Shown: positions 1-11,345 of the stretch, piece after piece
Numbering within the stretch: the stretch's first letter is position 1
Layout of the letters: every line of letters starts with the position of its first letter
NCBI GenBank assembly: GCA_009809945.1
Contig: WTPW01000198.1
Coordinates: 75,704-139,703 of the forward strand
Length of the DNA stretch: 64,000 nucleotides
Reading direction: 5' to 3'
DNA from: Gigaspora margarita
Lineage: Eukaryota > Glomeromycota > Glomeromycetes > Diversisporales > Gigasporaceae
The notes under the pieces: model-generated
Told to the model about the DNA's origin: nothing
The model's input: only the letters and a program-made list of their open reading frames with translations
The model's database searches: none
Program-made: the position numbers and the translations under genes

Positions 1-756
1 TGATAGAGCTTATTGTTAATACGCATTACTTTATATTAGAATTAATGGCATAAAAAAAAAAGAAAAAAAAGAGCGCGAGCAGCAATAACATAGAGAAGAG
101 GTATAGTAGTTGATTTTGAAGTGGAAAGCTATTTTTTTTTAAATCAAATTTCAAAGTTGTTATAAGATTCATGTAACAAAATGTACGTGTATGTGATCTT
201 TATTAAGAAAATCAAGGTCGAATTATATGATTCGCTGTCTAGGATTTTTTTTTTTAGCAGCAAATTCATAATGAATATTGATTTCTTTATATCTAAGGGT
301 ATCAATTGTTTTAAACGAATGACCGTGAAAGACTTAACGGTTCAGGTACTGCCATATTCCAAAGCACTTTAATTGATCCAGTTTATTCGATTTTATTTAT
401 GAGTTTGATATTTTTAATAGTGGAACTGGAGAGAAGTTCAGATAAACGGATCTTTTTCAACTTGGAATTTTCGCTTGGACTTATTAATGGTGTGTTATTC
501 TTTATTATTATACTGTTAAATGAAAACTTATTCATTATAAAAAATTTGCTGATATAGGAGATCTTAATAGGACGGCAATTAAAAAGAATAAAAATAAAGC
601 ATTTATTCGTTTTCAAGAATCTGCTGAAATGAGCTATATTCTCGGGGCGAGTATAGGTGATCATTATCATAAAAATAGACTCGAAGTTGAAAATGGTAAA
701 TAAAGCATTTTTGTTTATTTTCAAAACTTCTTTAGACATGAATCTGTTAACGGGGC
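1..756. other. AT-rich stretch, no supported gene
   Basis: Homopolymer-rich DNA. A 118-codon minus-strand frame at 383-739 is open, but it is Lys/Ile/Phe-rich and matches no family I know. The plus strand of the same stretch has readable but repeatedly stopped segments. I see no domain, intron or promoter and call nothing here. Confidence 0.5.
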
Positions 757-837
757 TAGATGGGTGACCCGCGCAGTTTTTTTTAAAATAAAAAAAATTT
801 GATTTTTTGTATAAAAAAATTGCATGTTACCCATCTA
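757..837. repeat. Short hairpin / MITE-like inverted repeat
   Basis: The arms TAGATGGGTGAC (757) and GTTACCCATCTA (826) are inverted copies with one mismatch, separated by a T-run loop. The similarity extends more weakly into the flanks. No target duplication is evident. Confidence 0.5.
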
Positions 838-871
838 AACAGGGCACTTGAAGTTGGTTATTGTTATGGCA

Positions 872-1155
872 TTATTTTTTTAATTGGGAAATTGGCATTA
901 TAGGAAGAATTTCAGTCGCATTGTACCTTGTTTCAAGAACATCTGAATTACGCTCAATTCGGTACATGGTTTTAATGCTATCAACTTCTGTACATTCGGT
1001 AGCTAAATGATTTTCTAAATCTTTTCAGATTTCCATATGCCAAGACTTGCGACACTTGCATTTTGCACCATAGTGTTCATGATCTTTGTTCTTTTCCTTT
1101 TGAACATAATTTCAGACCTCTTCGGTGGCTGTCCAGTTATATTTTTAGAAGACAT
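872..1155 (-). pseudogene. BED-type zinc finger fragment (hAT-like), decayed
   Basis: On the minus strand an ATG at 1155 opens MSSKNITGQPPKRSE, which resembles the N-terminal lead of hAT-type transposases or BED-finger proteins. After a frameshift at about codon 15 the other frame shows a C-x-C pair, a Trp-His, one in-frame TGA and then L-x2-HL-x3-C, the spacing of a degenerate BED finger. The frame continues acidic and charged to a TAA at 872. With a frameshift, a stop and no downstream catalytic domain, this is a remnant. BED fingers bind DNA; the assignment rests on spacing only. Confidence 0.5.
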
Positions 1156-1720
1156 AGCTTACAAGTTTGTAGCAAAATGAAGATAATAAAAAATTTGAAA
1201 ATCAAATTATATACTTTTTTTTAATTATCGAGTATTTTCATTACATCACTATATCAATTATCATACACTTTATATTAATTTTGACTTTAGGCATTGACTA
1301 TTAGTTGTGTCACGAATTTTAGCTTAAGGCAACGTCACATGCCAAATTCAGGTAGAAATTATTACCGCAATACTCTCCATGGCATGTATAGTTGGTCTAA
1401 ACATTCACTTGNCAATCAAAAGTGAAATGAGTGCATTATTTGGTTCAATTCTAATGATTTATTTCTCTTCATATTTATCCCTCATATATCCCTCATATAA
1501 TAAATTACTCCACGATGTCTTAATTGCATGTAATACTTGGTCCAATTTTTATTGATTTATTTAATTCTGCAAGNGATTTTTCATATCTATCTTTGACAGA
1601 AAATGATACAGCTATATAGGCGACTACTCTGATAAAATAGCAATAGTGATAAATAACGGCTATGAATTTTAGAAAATGTAAAAATATTTACCGTTACCGT
1701 TACTGTAATACATGTTATAT
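1156..1720. other. Intergenic, nothing recognised
   Basis: AT-rich DNA with two ambiguous bases (about 1412 and 1574). No supported coding region. Confidence 0.4.
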
Positions 1721-1728
1721 GAAGCGGG

Positions 1729-1838
1729 CAGGGTTGGCAAAGGAGCTCAATGGAGCTCTGAATGGAGCCAATGGCTACTAGTTTTTTGAGCCCCATTCAT
1801 GCAACCATTGAGCTCCATTGGCTCCATTGCCAACCCTG
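1729..1838. mobile_element. 110-bp hAT-type MITE with 8-bp target duplication
   Basis: The element starts CAGGGTTGGCAA and ends TTGCCAACCCTG, perfect 12-bp terminal inverted repeats, with further internal inverted copies of GGAGCTCAATGGAG-like sequence. It is flanked by the direct repeat GAAGCGGG (1721-1728 and 1839-1846), a perfect 8-bp target site duplication. The 8-bp duplication and the CAGGG terminus are hallmarks of the hAT superfamily. It is far too short to encode a transposase, so it is non-autonomous. Confidence 0.9.
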
Positions 1839-2019
1839 GAAGCGGGCATTATTTCAAACCGAAGTATGACATTTTAATATAAAAGAGTGCAATTTCTTAA
1901 ATAATGCTCACAGTTATATAATAAAAATTACTTAAGTTGAATATTGTATTGAAAAGTTGTAATGGCTATACGATCTGTCAACTGACTGACGCACCTATTA
2001 AAATTTACAATATGATTGG

Positions 2020-2080
2020 AGATCAATTTATTGATGCACCCTGTTGTGTAACTATAAATTTTGGGGTGCATCAATGATCT
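2020..2080. repeat. Short inverted repeat
   Basis: Inverted copies of TTGATGCACCC lie about 20 bp apart, with AGATCA at both outer ends. Hairpin or MITE remnant. Confidence 0.5.
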
Positions 2081-3118
2081 GCAGATATTCCAAAAATCGG
2101 AGCATATGTAAAATATATTATTATATAAACTATATCAATGATATGAAAGTTATTTTCTTACCCCTAGTCATATTAGCTCTAATTTCAAATCTATTGCCAT
2201 TTTCAGTTTGAACTTGGCTGCATTCATTATTGTACCTTTTGTAAAAATTCTTTAGAAAAATGGTGCTTTGGTTCTTTTCTGAATAGCTTGATATTTTTTG
2301 AATATCGTTTTACCTGTGTCAAATTTTATTAATTAGAATTTCAAAAACATAATGAATTTATCAAATAACATTACCTTCCAACTAACCACCATGTAGTCCA
2401 TTCCTATGTATTGGTTAAAAAAGGATTGATAAGTATGTTAGTATCATTATTTAAAAAAAATTATATCAAATAGATAATCACTTCATTGATTTTATAGCAA
2501 AGGTAACCATTTAGTGACATTAATTTAGTTTTACTTTTATAAGAATATCTATCAAATAAAAATAGCACATATTTATCATGTATTAAAATATTTAAATACA
2601 TTTTGAAATTAAAGCTTACGGATTAACACATATTTCCTGTGCATTAATCATGTTTGGAACTGATTTAGATTTAGGACTAGGATCTAATACTACCAAGTTG
2701 AAATTTTTTGAAATGAAATCTCTTATGGTTACTTCAGTTGATATTTCTATTTTTCCTAATCCAATACTTAAAAATTTTTGAAGGCCATTTAATATTATTA
2801 ATGCCATTATAAAAAGGATATACAGAAGTTGATAAGCGAAAAATTTTTTTTTAGCTCATCCTGTTCGTATTTTATAGAAAGTATAAAACATAAACGCAAA
2901 GGCTATACCAGGAATGGAGTGATAATACCATAAAGTGTATAGCCTATTGACTAATTTGGACCTAACGATCTGAAAACTTTTTTAATTACATAAAGATAAC
3001 GATCAGAGAAAATTTCCTCAATTTTTGTTTTACATATTATAAGATCTGCAGATATGAATTTATGCAAGATGTCATTTAATTTTCGTCTCTATATTAATCC
3101 AAAGGTATCATAAGTAGC

Positions 3119-3150
3119 TGCGCAATATAGTTGCGTGAAACCAGGAGCGG
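3119..3150. repeat. Solitary copy of a GC-rich terminal repeat
   Basis: This 32-bp stretch, containing GTGAAACCAGGAGCGG, matches the two terminal inverted repeats of the element at 41256-43832, which contain GAAACCAGGAACGG and TAAACCAGGAACGG. No partner end was found nearby, so it is probably a relic end. Confidence 0.5.
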
Positions 3151-3757
3151 GGGGAGTCAGTATGTTATTATGCTGAATATTATGTAGAAATAGAATTATC
3201 TAACATAATTTTTTCTAAACACCCATTAGATTTTATTTATATATATGTTGTTATGGGTGAAATGGATAATATTTTATTTATGTGATGCAAATGATGATAA
3301 AAAGGCAGTTTGCCAGAGGTGTAACATGGTAATTTAGCATGATTTAGTATAAAAGTAGCTTATGTATTGATTTAGTCTGAGTTTATTATATATTTATTGA
3401 AATTAACTATAGATAATCCAAAGATTATTCTTAAGAAGAGCGAAACAACTTCCTTGTTATACTTTCAGAATATTAGAGAAACTGTGAAGCTTTAATAAAC
3501 CAAAATCATACATTATTTTATCTCATTTGACTTTAACATGCCATGTGTATCAGGTGATATATGGCATGATATAACTAAATCACCCACCTTAAGGCTAAGC
3601 CTAGTACATTGGGGCCAGATGTTACATGAAATGTGGTATAGTATAACTTTATGATTGAAATTACTTGACAATGTGATTTAACTATTGTAATCATCCGAAT
3701 ATGCTAGTAGGCTATTTATGGTAGTCATCTTTGATTTGCAATCAGGTTAAAGCGGAA

Positions 3758-3932
3758 GGACTCTGAAATATACATAAATAGGTCAGGTATTAGTTTGCTT
3801 ATTTTGGGGTTTTTATACAGATCTTTTCTATTTTAGTAATTCTTTGCTTATTTTTGAGGTTTATTCTGCAGATCTTTCTATTTTTATTAATTTTATAATT
3901 AACCTGACCTATCTATGTATATTTCAGGGTCC
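3758..3932. mobile_element. MITE with about 30-bp terminal inverted repeats
   Basis: The left end reads GGACTCTGAAATATACAT and the right end is its inverted copy ATGTATATTTCAGGGTCC. The arms continue through TAGGTCAGGT. The interior holds two direct copies of a GCTTATTTT...CAGATCTTT...CTATTTT block. I cannot define a target duplication. Confidence 0.75.
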
Positions 3933-4139
3933 TAGGCAGATATGCTCAGTGTCAATTTCATATTTTTATTTTTATAAGTGTTTGTAGCATGCCAATAGCG
4001 TCCCATAGAGATAACATTTCTTAGAATAATAGAAGGCTTCCAAAAATTAGCAAATTAGTAATCTTATAAAATAAATTTTACAAAACATACTATTTAGTGC
4101 CTGCAGTATGTTTTTAAAGTTGCTAGATTGCATTAAAAT

Positions 4140-4407
4140 TAGTCTGTGCAAATTTGAAAGCATAGGTCAGTTGGTCAGTTAGTTAATTTATTTTTAATTT
4201 ACTATAAATAGAATAATAAGATTATAAAGATTAAATTTTCATTTTGCATAGTAAGGATTAAAATTAGGTTATCAGTCATTTTTTTGTCATTCCTATCTAA
4301 CAATTACAGGAAATTAAAGTTTTTATCGAGTGAGAAAAGTGGAAAAAATAGTTGGCACAATTGGAATCAAAAAAAATTTGATGATAAAATCAACATTGCT
4401 TGGCCTT
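4140..4407. mobile_element. Degenerate member of the GGCCATGCAAAGTT inverted-repeat family
   Basis: The left end is a decayed form of the family terminus, and the right end AACATTGCTTGGCCTTA is its inverted form. It sits at the same place in the satellite unit as the clearer copy at 4972-5268. Confidence 0.5.
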
Positions 4408-4971
4408 ATTTTAAATATGAAAATTGCTAAAGTATATGAATAAGGTTGAGTTTTTTTATTGGATTAAATTTGTAATGTCTATTATGAGTTACACAGGTGA
4501 GTTATTGTATCGAATTTATCATAATTTCTATCATTAATTATTAAAAAAATTGTTATATGAACATACTTGATATTGGTTTGTATTGAAATTATTGGATTCT
4601 ATCGTGAGTTATTAAAAAAAAATTACACTACAAAACTTACTCATTATATTAGTAACGACAAAATGTTACCTGTAGTAGAATTATCATAATTTTTACTATA
4701 AATTATTATAAAGACTATTCCAAATCTTTTTACACTTAATGCATAGTTAAGATTGAGTTTTACTGATACTGTTGTGATTTTTATCATGAATACTGTAAAA
4801 ATTCTCAGAATTTGCCGCTATCCTAATAATCATAGTAAATGGTTAAGGTTAAATTGTTTGCATTAGAATTATTAAAGTTTCTATCATGTGATTTTATAAA
4901 AAAATTCTAAAAAAATACTCATTATTTAGTGCTCGCAGTACGTTATTAAAGTTGTTAGCTTGCATTAAAAT

Positions 4972-5268
4972 TAGGCCATGCAAAGTTGATTTTTTGTTTT
5001 GCTTGCATGGATTCTAAAAACATGGGTTGGTCGGTCAGATTTTTTTTAATTTACTACCATGGTTAATTTTTTATTTTGCATGACAAGGAATTAATAATTA
5101 GGTCAGCAGTTATATTTTTCTTCATTCCTATATAACAATTACTCTTTATCAGGCGATACTGTATGAGAGTAATGGACAAAATAATTGATGCAATTGGATC
5201 TAAAAAAAATATTTGAAAAATCTAAAAAATGGATCAGCAAAACTAAAAATCAACTTTTGTGTGACCTC
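4972..5268. mobile_element. MITE of the GGCCATGCAAAGTT family inside the satellite
   Basis: The left end TAGGCCATGCAAAGTTG and the right end CAACTTTTGTGTGACCT are inverted repeats. Related ends recur at 26385-26732 and 50329-50710. A truncated copy begins at 5812. Presence at equivalent positions in successive satellite units implies insertion before tandem amplification. Confidence 0.7.
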
Positions 5269-5960
5269 ACTGTAAGTGCGGAAATTGCTATTTAAGTGAT
5301 ATACAGTATGTGAATAAGGATGAGTTTGTTTGTATTGGATTAAATTTGTGATTCCTATCATGAGTTACAAAGGTGAGTTAGTTGTATCAAAGTTATTATA
5401 ATTTCCATCATAAATTATTAAAAACTATTATATGAACTTACTTGATATCAGTTTGCACTAAAATTATTGGATTCTATCATGAGTTATCAAAAAAAATTCT
5501 ACCACAAAACTTACTCATTATACTGGTAATGACAAATGGTACCTGTAGTGGAATTATCATAATTTCTACTATAAATTGCTATAAAACAACGATTACAAAC
5601 CTCTTTGATACTTAATGCATGGTAAGATTGAGTTTCATTGATATTGTTGTGATTTCACATGATCACTGTAAAAATTCTCTCAATGAATTTGCCGTTACCC
5701 TAATAATCATAGTAAATGGTTAAGGCGAAATTGTTTGCATTAGAATCATTACAAACCTACTCACTATTTAGTCTCATAGTATGGTACTAAAGTTGATAGC
5801 TTCATTAAAATTAGGCCGCGCAAAGTTGATTTTTTGTTTTGCTTATATGAAATCTGAAAACATGGGTCAGTCACATTGGGATTATTATAGTTTCTATAAT
5901 GAGTTTGCCTTTATAAACCTTACTATTCTGGCGATACACAGGATGTGACTCGCTATTGCA

Positions 5961-6594
5961 TGTTACCAATGTTAACTATATCTCAGCTTGTCTAAGATCC
6001 AAAGTCCACATAACGAGCAAAAGTCAATTTTTTAAAAAACAAATTAATGAAAACTGGGGTAAATGAGGATTGATTCAACACATTTCAATTTTAATGTGTC
6101 GATTATTAATTATGTAATTCTTAGCGTAGATCGATTGCTAAAGACATTTATTAGTATATTCAATATTAAATTTCTCATGACATGTGATCTGAACCATTTA
6201 TTTTTCACATGTGTAAAATGATTGGTAAAAATGTAAGAGACATCGTGAAAGGCGCATGTTTTTATAATATTAAAAAAAAAAATTAAATAAAATAAAATAA
6301 ATAAATAAATAAAATAAAATAAATATTATTATTGTCAATCATATGACTTTATTTACAGCATGAGGAAAAACATATGGGGATTCCGTTGCTACCATTTTAC
6401 CAGCTCTATAATACATAGTAGAATAACTAGATCCTAAATATTTTCAACCAAATTAACTATATACTTTTATGCAATTTACACTAAGAAACAAACTATTCCA
6501 TCCTAAGCCAAGAAAAGATCTCATAGCCGCAAAGAGAATCAGTTAAATTAATTGCATTATGTATAGCATGAACGCCATTACTTACCTATAGGTC
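5961..6594. other. Conserved flank repeated at 12.64-13.16 kb; possible exon start
   Basis: From about 5960 to 6240 the sequence resembles 12640-13120, and in part 33780-33840. Both longer copies reach an ATG (6218 and 13096) that opens MIGKN followed by [VI]-[RQ]-D, then diverge and soon stop. This may be a duplicated first exon or simply a conserved repeat; no downstream exon was identified. The rest is AT-rich and holds a run of AAATA and AATAA units near 6290. Confidence 0.3.
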
Positions 6595-7690
6595 CTTGCA
6601 CTGCTACTGCAGCCGCAGAGCCTAATCCAAATATGAGGTCCTTGCACTACTACTGTAGGAGGACCCCGGACAATCCTATGGTAGGTGGTAGGGTAAAAAG
6701 TGGGTAGATTTTGGGTCAATTTCACCTTAATTCTGGTCAAAATTAAGTGTTAATTTTAATTAGACCAGAATTTAGATGAGTTTGGCCCAAAAAATCTACC
6801 CACTTTTTACCCCCCCCCCACACCTACCTTAAGATTGTCTGGGGTCCTACTGTAGGCATGGAGCCTGATACTAACTTGCACTGCTATCGCAGCCACGGAG
6901 CCTAATAAAAAACTAGAGGTCCTTGTACTGCTATTCCAGTCGTGAAGTCTGATCATAACATGAGGCTCCTGCACTGATATTTAACTGCAGGTGCCTAATC
7001 AAAAACATAAGGTCCTTGCACTAATACTGTAGCCGCGGAGCCTATTTACAATATGAGGTCCTTGCGCTGCTATTGCAGCTGCGGAGCCTAACCAAAACAT
7101 GAGTCCTTGCCTAATTACCATATGAGGTCTTTGTACTGCTATTACAGCCACAGAGCCTAATAAAAAAAAAAGAAGTCTTTGCACTGCTATGCAACCACAG
7201 AGCAAATCACAACATGGGGCCCTTGTCCTACTAATATAGCCATAGAGCCTAATCGCAACATGAAGTCATTGCACTATTATCACCGCCACGGAACCTAATA
7301 AGAAACATGAGATTCTTGCACTGCTAATCCAGTCACAAAACCTAATCAAATCATGAGGTTCTTGCACTACTATTGTAGCCATGAAGCCTAATCACAGCAT
7401 GAGGCCATTGCAGCCACAAAGCTAATCATAATAGAGGCCCTTGCACTATTAATATAGTCATAAAGCCTGATCACGCTTGCACTATTGTCATAATCATAAA
7501 GCCTAATTATCAATAATCTTTGTACTGCTAATCGCAACCATATGATCTAACTACTAAAATATAAGCTTTTTGCACTGCTATTGCAGCTGTAAAACCTAAT
7601 CACAATATGAGGTTCTTGCACTGCTATTGCAGTTGTGATGCTTAATTATCGAAAGAAGAGGTCTTGCACTATCATTATAGTCACAGAACC
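6595..7690. repeat. Minisatellite, about 45-bp unit
   Basis: About 20 degenerate copies of a unit with the landmarks GGTCCTTGCACTGCTATTG, CAGCCGCAGAGCCTAATC and AAAACATGA. It is clearly richer in G and C than its surroundings. Open frames inside it are translations of the repeat (for example 6999-7205) and are not genes. A 189-bp element interrupts it at 6660. Confidence 0.9.
6660..6848. mobile_element. 189-bp non-autonomous element with 8-bp target duplication
   Basis: The ends AGGACCCCGGACAATC and GATTGTCTGGGGTCCT are inverted repeats that extend imperfectly for about 60 bp, including GGGTAAAAAGTGGGTAGAT and its inverted copy. It is flanked by ACTGTAGG at 6652-6659 and 6849-6856. Removing the element and one ACTGTAGG restores a normal minisatellite unit, so both borders are certain. 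The 8-bp duplication suggests hAT (or P-like) origin. Confidence 0.9.
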
Positions 7691-8764
7691 TATCAAAATT
7701 GCATTGCTACTTTTTTAGTTTATTATTTTTTGAATTGATATTTTTGATTACTACGACTCGGGCGTGTTATATTCCCACCTAGGAATATCAAACTTATTTG
7801 CAAAAATCTCAAAAAATTTCACATGAGTATTCAGTTTCAATCATCAATTCAGAAATACGTATTTTTACGAGATTACCAGGTTTGTAAATTTAATTTTGTT
7901 TAATTTTGTATATACTTCTAATAAATTAAAAAATGGGATCTGATATTTCTGGGACGGCATATAATATTTCTGAATCAAATGCATATCGAATTTATTCTAG
8001 CTAATATAATTCAGCGCGTTAAAACAACATTAATATTACAAATTTTTCTCAGAAAATATTTTATGCTTATTTATCGCATTAAAATACAAGTTTATCGATT
8101 GTACAATTATTAATTAAGATTCTTAAGACAACTAACTATAATAGGATCGATGTGTGATAGATCATACATTTTAAAACTTCTTTTTAAGTCTTTAAAAAAA
8201 TTGCATGTTTTATTTTTGAAAAAAACCAGTTTTTTTTTTTGTATTTATACTATTTCAATACGATGGTCGCGATGCATTATCCATCTTATTTATGATAAGG
8301 GAAGTTATAGGCATTTCCCACTGGAAAAAATTTTAAGTTCATTTAGGTTTGGATGAGTATTTATGTTAGGGTTTTAATAGTTAAATCGTTCAAGGAACCT
8401 TTTCGTTAATTCGCAAAAGGTGAGTTCTTTTTCAAGTTTTTGAAAACAGACGATTTTTGACACTAAATTGTGGCTTGCTATCGGCAGGAGACCCATGTAG
8501 CACTCTTATGACAATTCAAGAGGTGATTTGTTCAAAGTCTCTATTATTAAATTTTAGCCTTTAAATCAGTCATGTTTTACTAGGACACAAAAGAGTCAAG
8601 GTTGTGCTTTTGCAAAGAACTTTTAATAATTTACTTTCCCAAAACTGAGCTTGCTCTTACCAAGAGTTAAAGTTGTTAACCTAGCATTTTGCAAATAATC
8701 TTTGCAAATAATTTTTATAGGCTTTTTCCTCTTTAAAAAAGTCAATATTATAAAGATTTTTCGT

Positions 8765-8918
8765 TGTGCTGGACTTATAAGAGGTAGTTTGGATTATATA
8801 CCGTAGAAAGTATATCTGAATAATTTTTACCTGAGTTTGTGCCGAATTTATAAGAGGTAGTTTGGATTATATGCCGTAGAAAGTATATCTGAATAAATTC
8901 TACTTGAATTTGTGCCGC
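8765..8918. repeat. Tandem duplication of about 73 bp, copy A only
   Basis: The block TTATAAGAGGTAGTTTGG ... CCGTAGAAAGTATATCTG occurs twice in succession; copy B has it once near 17400. It is therefore a gain in copy A or a loss in copy B after the segmental duplication. Confidence 0.8.
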
Positions 8919-9767
8919 AACTGATTGTCAATATCTTAATTCAAAATTAATGCCATAAAAATATACATATCATAAAAACTATTTTATCTAAGCTAGAAGT
9001 ATTTTGACATTGATTTTTAATATTAAATTGATAGAAATTAACATGTCGAAAGAATTTCTATGAATGTATCTGAAACTATAATATAAAATTTGCGGCTATC
9101 AATTTAAGTTAGAATAAGTAATTTAGATTTGGTTTTTATTTCAAACAGTGGCTTCATTTCTGCCTAAAAATTGGAGGCTAAATATTTTGACACAGCCGTA
9201 GCTGGTTTCTACAGCATGTATAGTTTGGACATAACAATCATAATACGCAATGCATACTTATAATTTATATAGTTAAAACTTAACTAGTGGCATGTTCTAA
9301 TTAAATTAATAATCAGATTATTAATCAAATTTATGAGTGTTAAGTTCAGTATTAAGTTGAAAGCTTTAATGCTGCTGGCTTTATTTGTAGTAAACAAAAA
9401 GGTTTCTTACGCATTTCTTAAACATAAGCAACACTATCTTTTAACAACAACAATGCACTTACCGCTATAGCCTTTCATATTATTTCACGATTTAATAGAG
9501 TTTCAAAGTTTCGTCCTTTCATGTGAGTTTTACAAATTGCCAGTGATATTTCTTTCGCTGATGTTTGATCGGAATTTCACTTTTTTTGAGCTTAGGTTTC
9601 GTCTTTCGCCATTTGCACCATAACAACTATAGTTTTCGACTGACAATAGTTATACTGTTTATCGTTGTTTGCATAGTGAAAACATAAATAAATAACTGCG
9701 TATGTATTCATGTCAAAACCAGGAATAGAAAAATTTTGGTTTGATGGTTGACAGTTTAGGATTAATA

Positions 9768-9905
9768 TTTATGGATTCTAGAGTCGTAATATGTGACATA
9801 ATGGTTCAAGTTAAAGTGATAAATTTGGACTTAGTATTATGGATTCTACAGTTGCAATATATGACATAATAGTTCAAGTTAAAGTAATAAATTTGAACTT
9901 AGAAT
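9768..9905. repeat. Tandem duplication of about 70 bp, copy A only
   Basis: The block TATGGATTCTA ... GACATAAT.GTTCAAGTTAAAG ... ACTTAG occurs twice in succession. Copy B has the corresponding sequence once near 18320-18370. Confidence 0.75.
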
Positions 9906-10561
9906 TACGTATTATAATGAGAAGATAATTTTAAATGTTTAAAACTTGAAGTAATAAATTATGACAAGTGAAATTTCAAAAATAGGATTTATTATTATGA
10001 GAAAGATTTCATAAATGAGTTAAGATTTTGTCTTATAGCGTAAAAACTATAGTATTCTCGATGACCCGTAAATTTTTGGATTATTTTTGATTGAAATAAT
10101 ATTATAAATATTTACTGATCCAACTAATGACAAAAAATGTAGTTTACGTCATAAATAAAACTCAAAACCAATAATAATACTTTTTTTAGCTATAACGAAT
10201 TACCATTGCCGCGCAAAATTTATTGTGCTTTAGAGTTTTAACTATGACGTAAGATACTTTTTTATGTAGGCAATACTAGGGCTGTTGCTAATGTTGCCTA
10301 ATTTTCAGTGATTCTATTACAATTTCGTCAAGCATCAAAAATTGTACAGTCTTCCTCCTCTACAATCACCTCCTCTATAGTCACAACCTCTACATAATCC
10401 CACAAAATTTTAACTACCATATTTTTTATATAAAAAATACCTTTATATAATCACAAATAGCTTATAATCANTATCACATTTTTTAGAAGCTTTTTGAGAT
10501 TTTTTATTAGTAAAANACTCTTATATAATCACAATATTATATATAAAGTCTAAATTTTACT

Positions 10562-11093
10562 ACTATAGATTCCTGAAAGTAAGCTATATTTTGTTATGAA
10601 AAAAAGTCGAAGTTTTCTTGTTTTGGGTTAAATTTAGTTTTTAGCGATCGCAAGTAGTTGCTACATAGTGAAGTCCANATTCTACTAAATAAATCGATTA
10701 TAATCNCTTAGGTAAACTTGTTCAGAAGATCTAAATGCATATACTCTGAAATTTTTATCCAAATTGGAAAATTTTTTATTATTTGACTTTTAATTTTTAC
10801 GTTCGTCGAATATANTTNTTTAAAANATTTTANTNTTNTCGTCGAACGTAAAAGTCAAAAGTCAAATAATAAAATGTTCTTTAATTTTGCTAAAAATTTT
10901 ACTGTATGTGTATTTTGATCTTCTTAATAAGTTTACTTAAGCGATTATCATCGATTTACATAGTAAAATTTGGACTTTACTATGTAGTGACTATTATCGA
11001 TCGGGGAGTAGCTTATTTTGGGGTAAATAAGTTTTTGGGTTTTTTGGTCAAAACAAAGGGGTAGCTTATTTTCGGGAATCTATGGTAAGTAAA
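10562..11093. repeat. Foldback nested in the TA-flanked element
   Basis: The outer arms CTATAGATTCCTGAAAGTAA and TTATTTTCGGGAATCTATGG are inverted. Inner arms continue around a centre near 10825 where GTTCGTCGAA and TTCGTCGAAC-like sequences face each other; Ns sit at that centre. A nested insertion or a folded duplication. Confidence 0.65.
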
Positions 11094-11345
11094 TTGATTA
11101 ACACATTAAGAAAGCTGTTTGACATGCAAATTATACATATTCTGGAATTTTGACAAACTTGACAAACTATTATTAATTTGTTTTTTTATTATATGTTGGA
11201 CAAAAAAATAATTTATTTTTTTTCATCTAACATAAAGTAAAGAAATTAATTAATAAAAGTTTGTCCAAATTATATGAAACTTTTAGAATATGTGTAATTT
11301 GTTATTCCAAACAACTTTACTTAATGCATAAAAGTTGATTCACTT
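11093..11345. repeat. Second foldback in the same element
   Basis: The arms containing AACACATTAAGAAAGCTGTT and AACAACTTTACTTAATGCAT are inverted, as are TACATATTCTGGAATTT and AACTTTTAGAATATGTG. The centre lies near 11215 in poly-A/T DNA. Confidence 0.6.

Larger units (their letters stand above)
1847..3757. other. Intergenic with small hairpins, no supported gene
   Basis: AT-rich. It contains a hairpin near 2020-2080 (arms TTGATGCACCC at 2031 and GGGTGCATCAA at 2064) and another at about 2900-2944 with arms GGCTATAC and GTATAGCC. A 63-codon minus-strand frame at 2616-2807 is protein-like in composition but has no recognisable homology, so it is not called. Confidence 0.45.
4085..5960. repeat. 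Satellite-like tandem array, about 0.83-kb period
   Basis: The same landmarks recur at about 4090, 4920 and 5760: a TATTTAGTGC-like start, then ATTAAAATTAG followed by an inserted short element, then TATCATGAGTTA, then ACTTACTCATTATA, then CTAATAATCATAGTAAATGG. Two full units and a partial third are visible. Each unit contains about 100-bp sub-repeats of the type ATTATAATTTCTATCATGAG, also found at 27540-28216 and 43010-43480. Confidence 0.8.

Noticed and set aside
383..739. 118-codon minus-strand frame
   Set aside because: No domain, biased composition and no splice or promoter support; likely chance in AT-rich DNA.
2616..2807. 63-codon minus-strand frame
   Set aside because: Composition is protein-like but there is no recognisable homology and no flanking exon evidence.
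6999..7205. 68-codon minus-strand frame
   Set aside because: It is a translation of the 45-bp minisatellite; the Ala/Cys-rich repeats reflect the DNA repeat.
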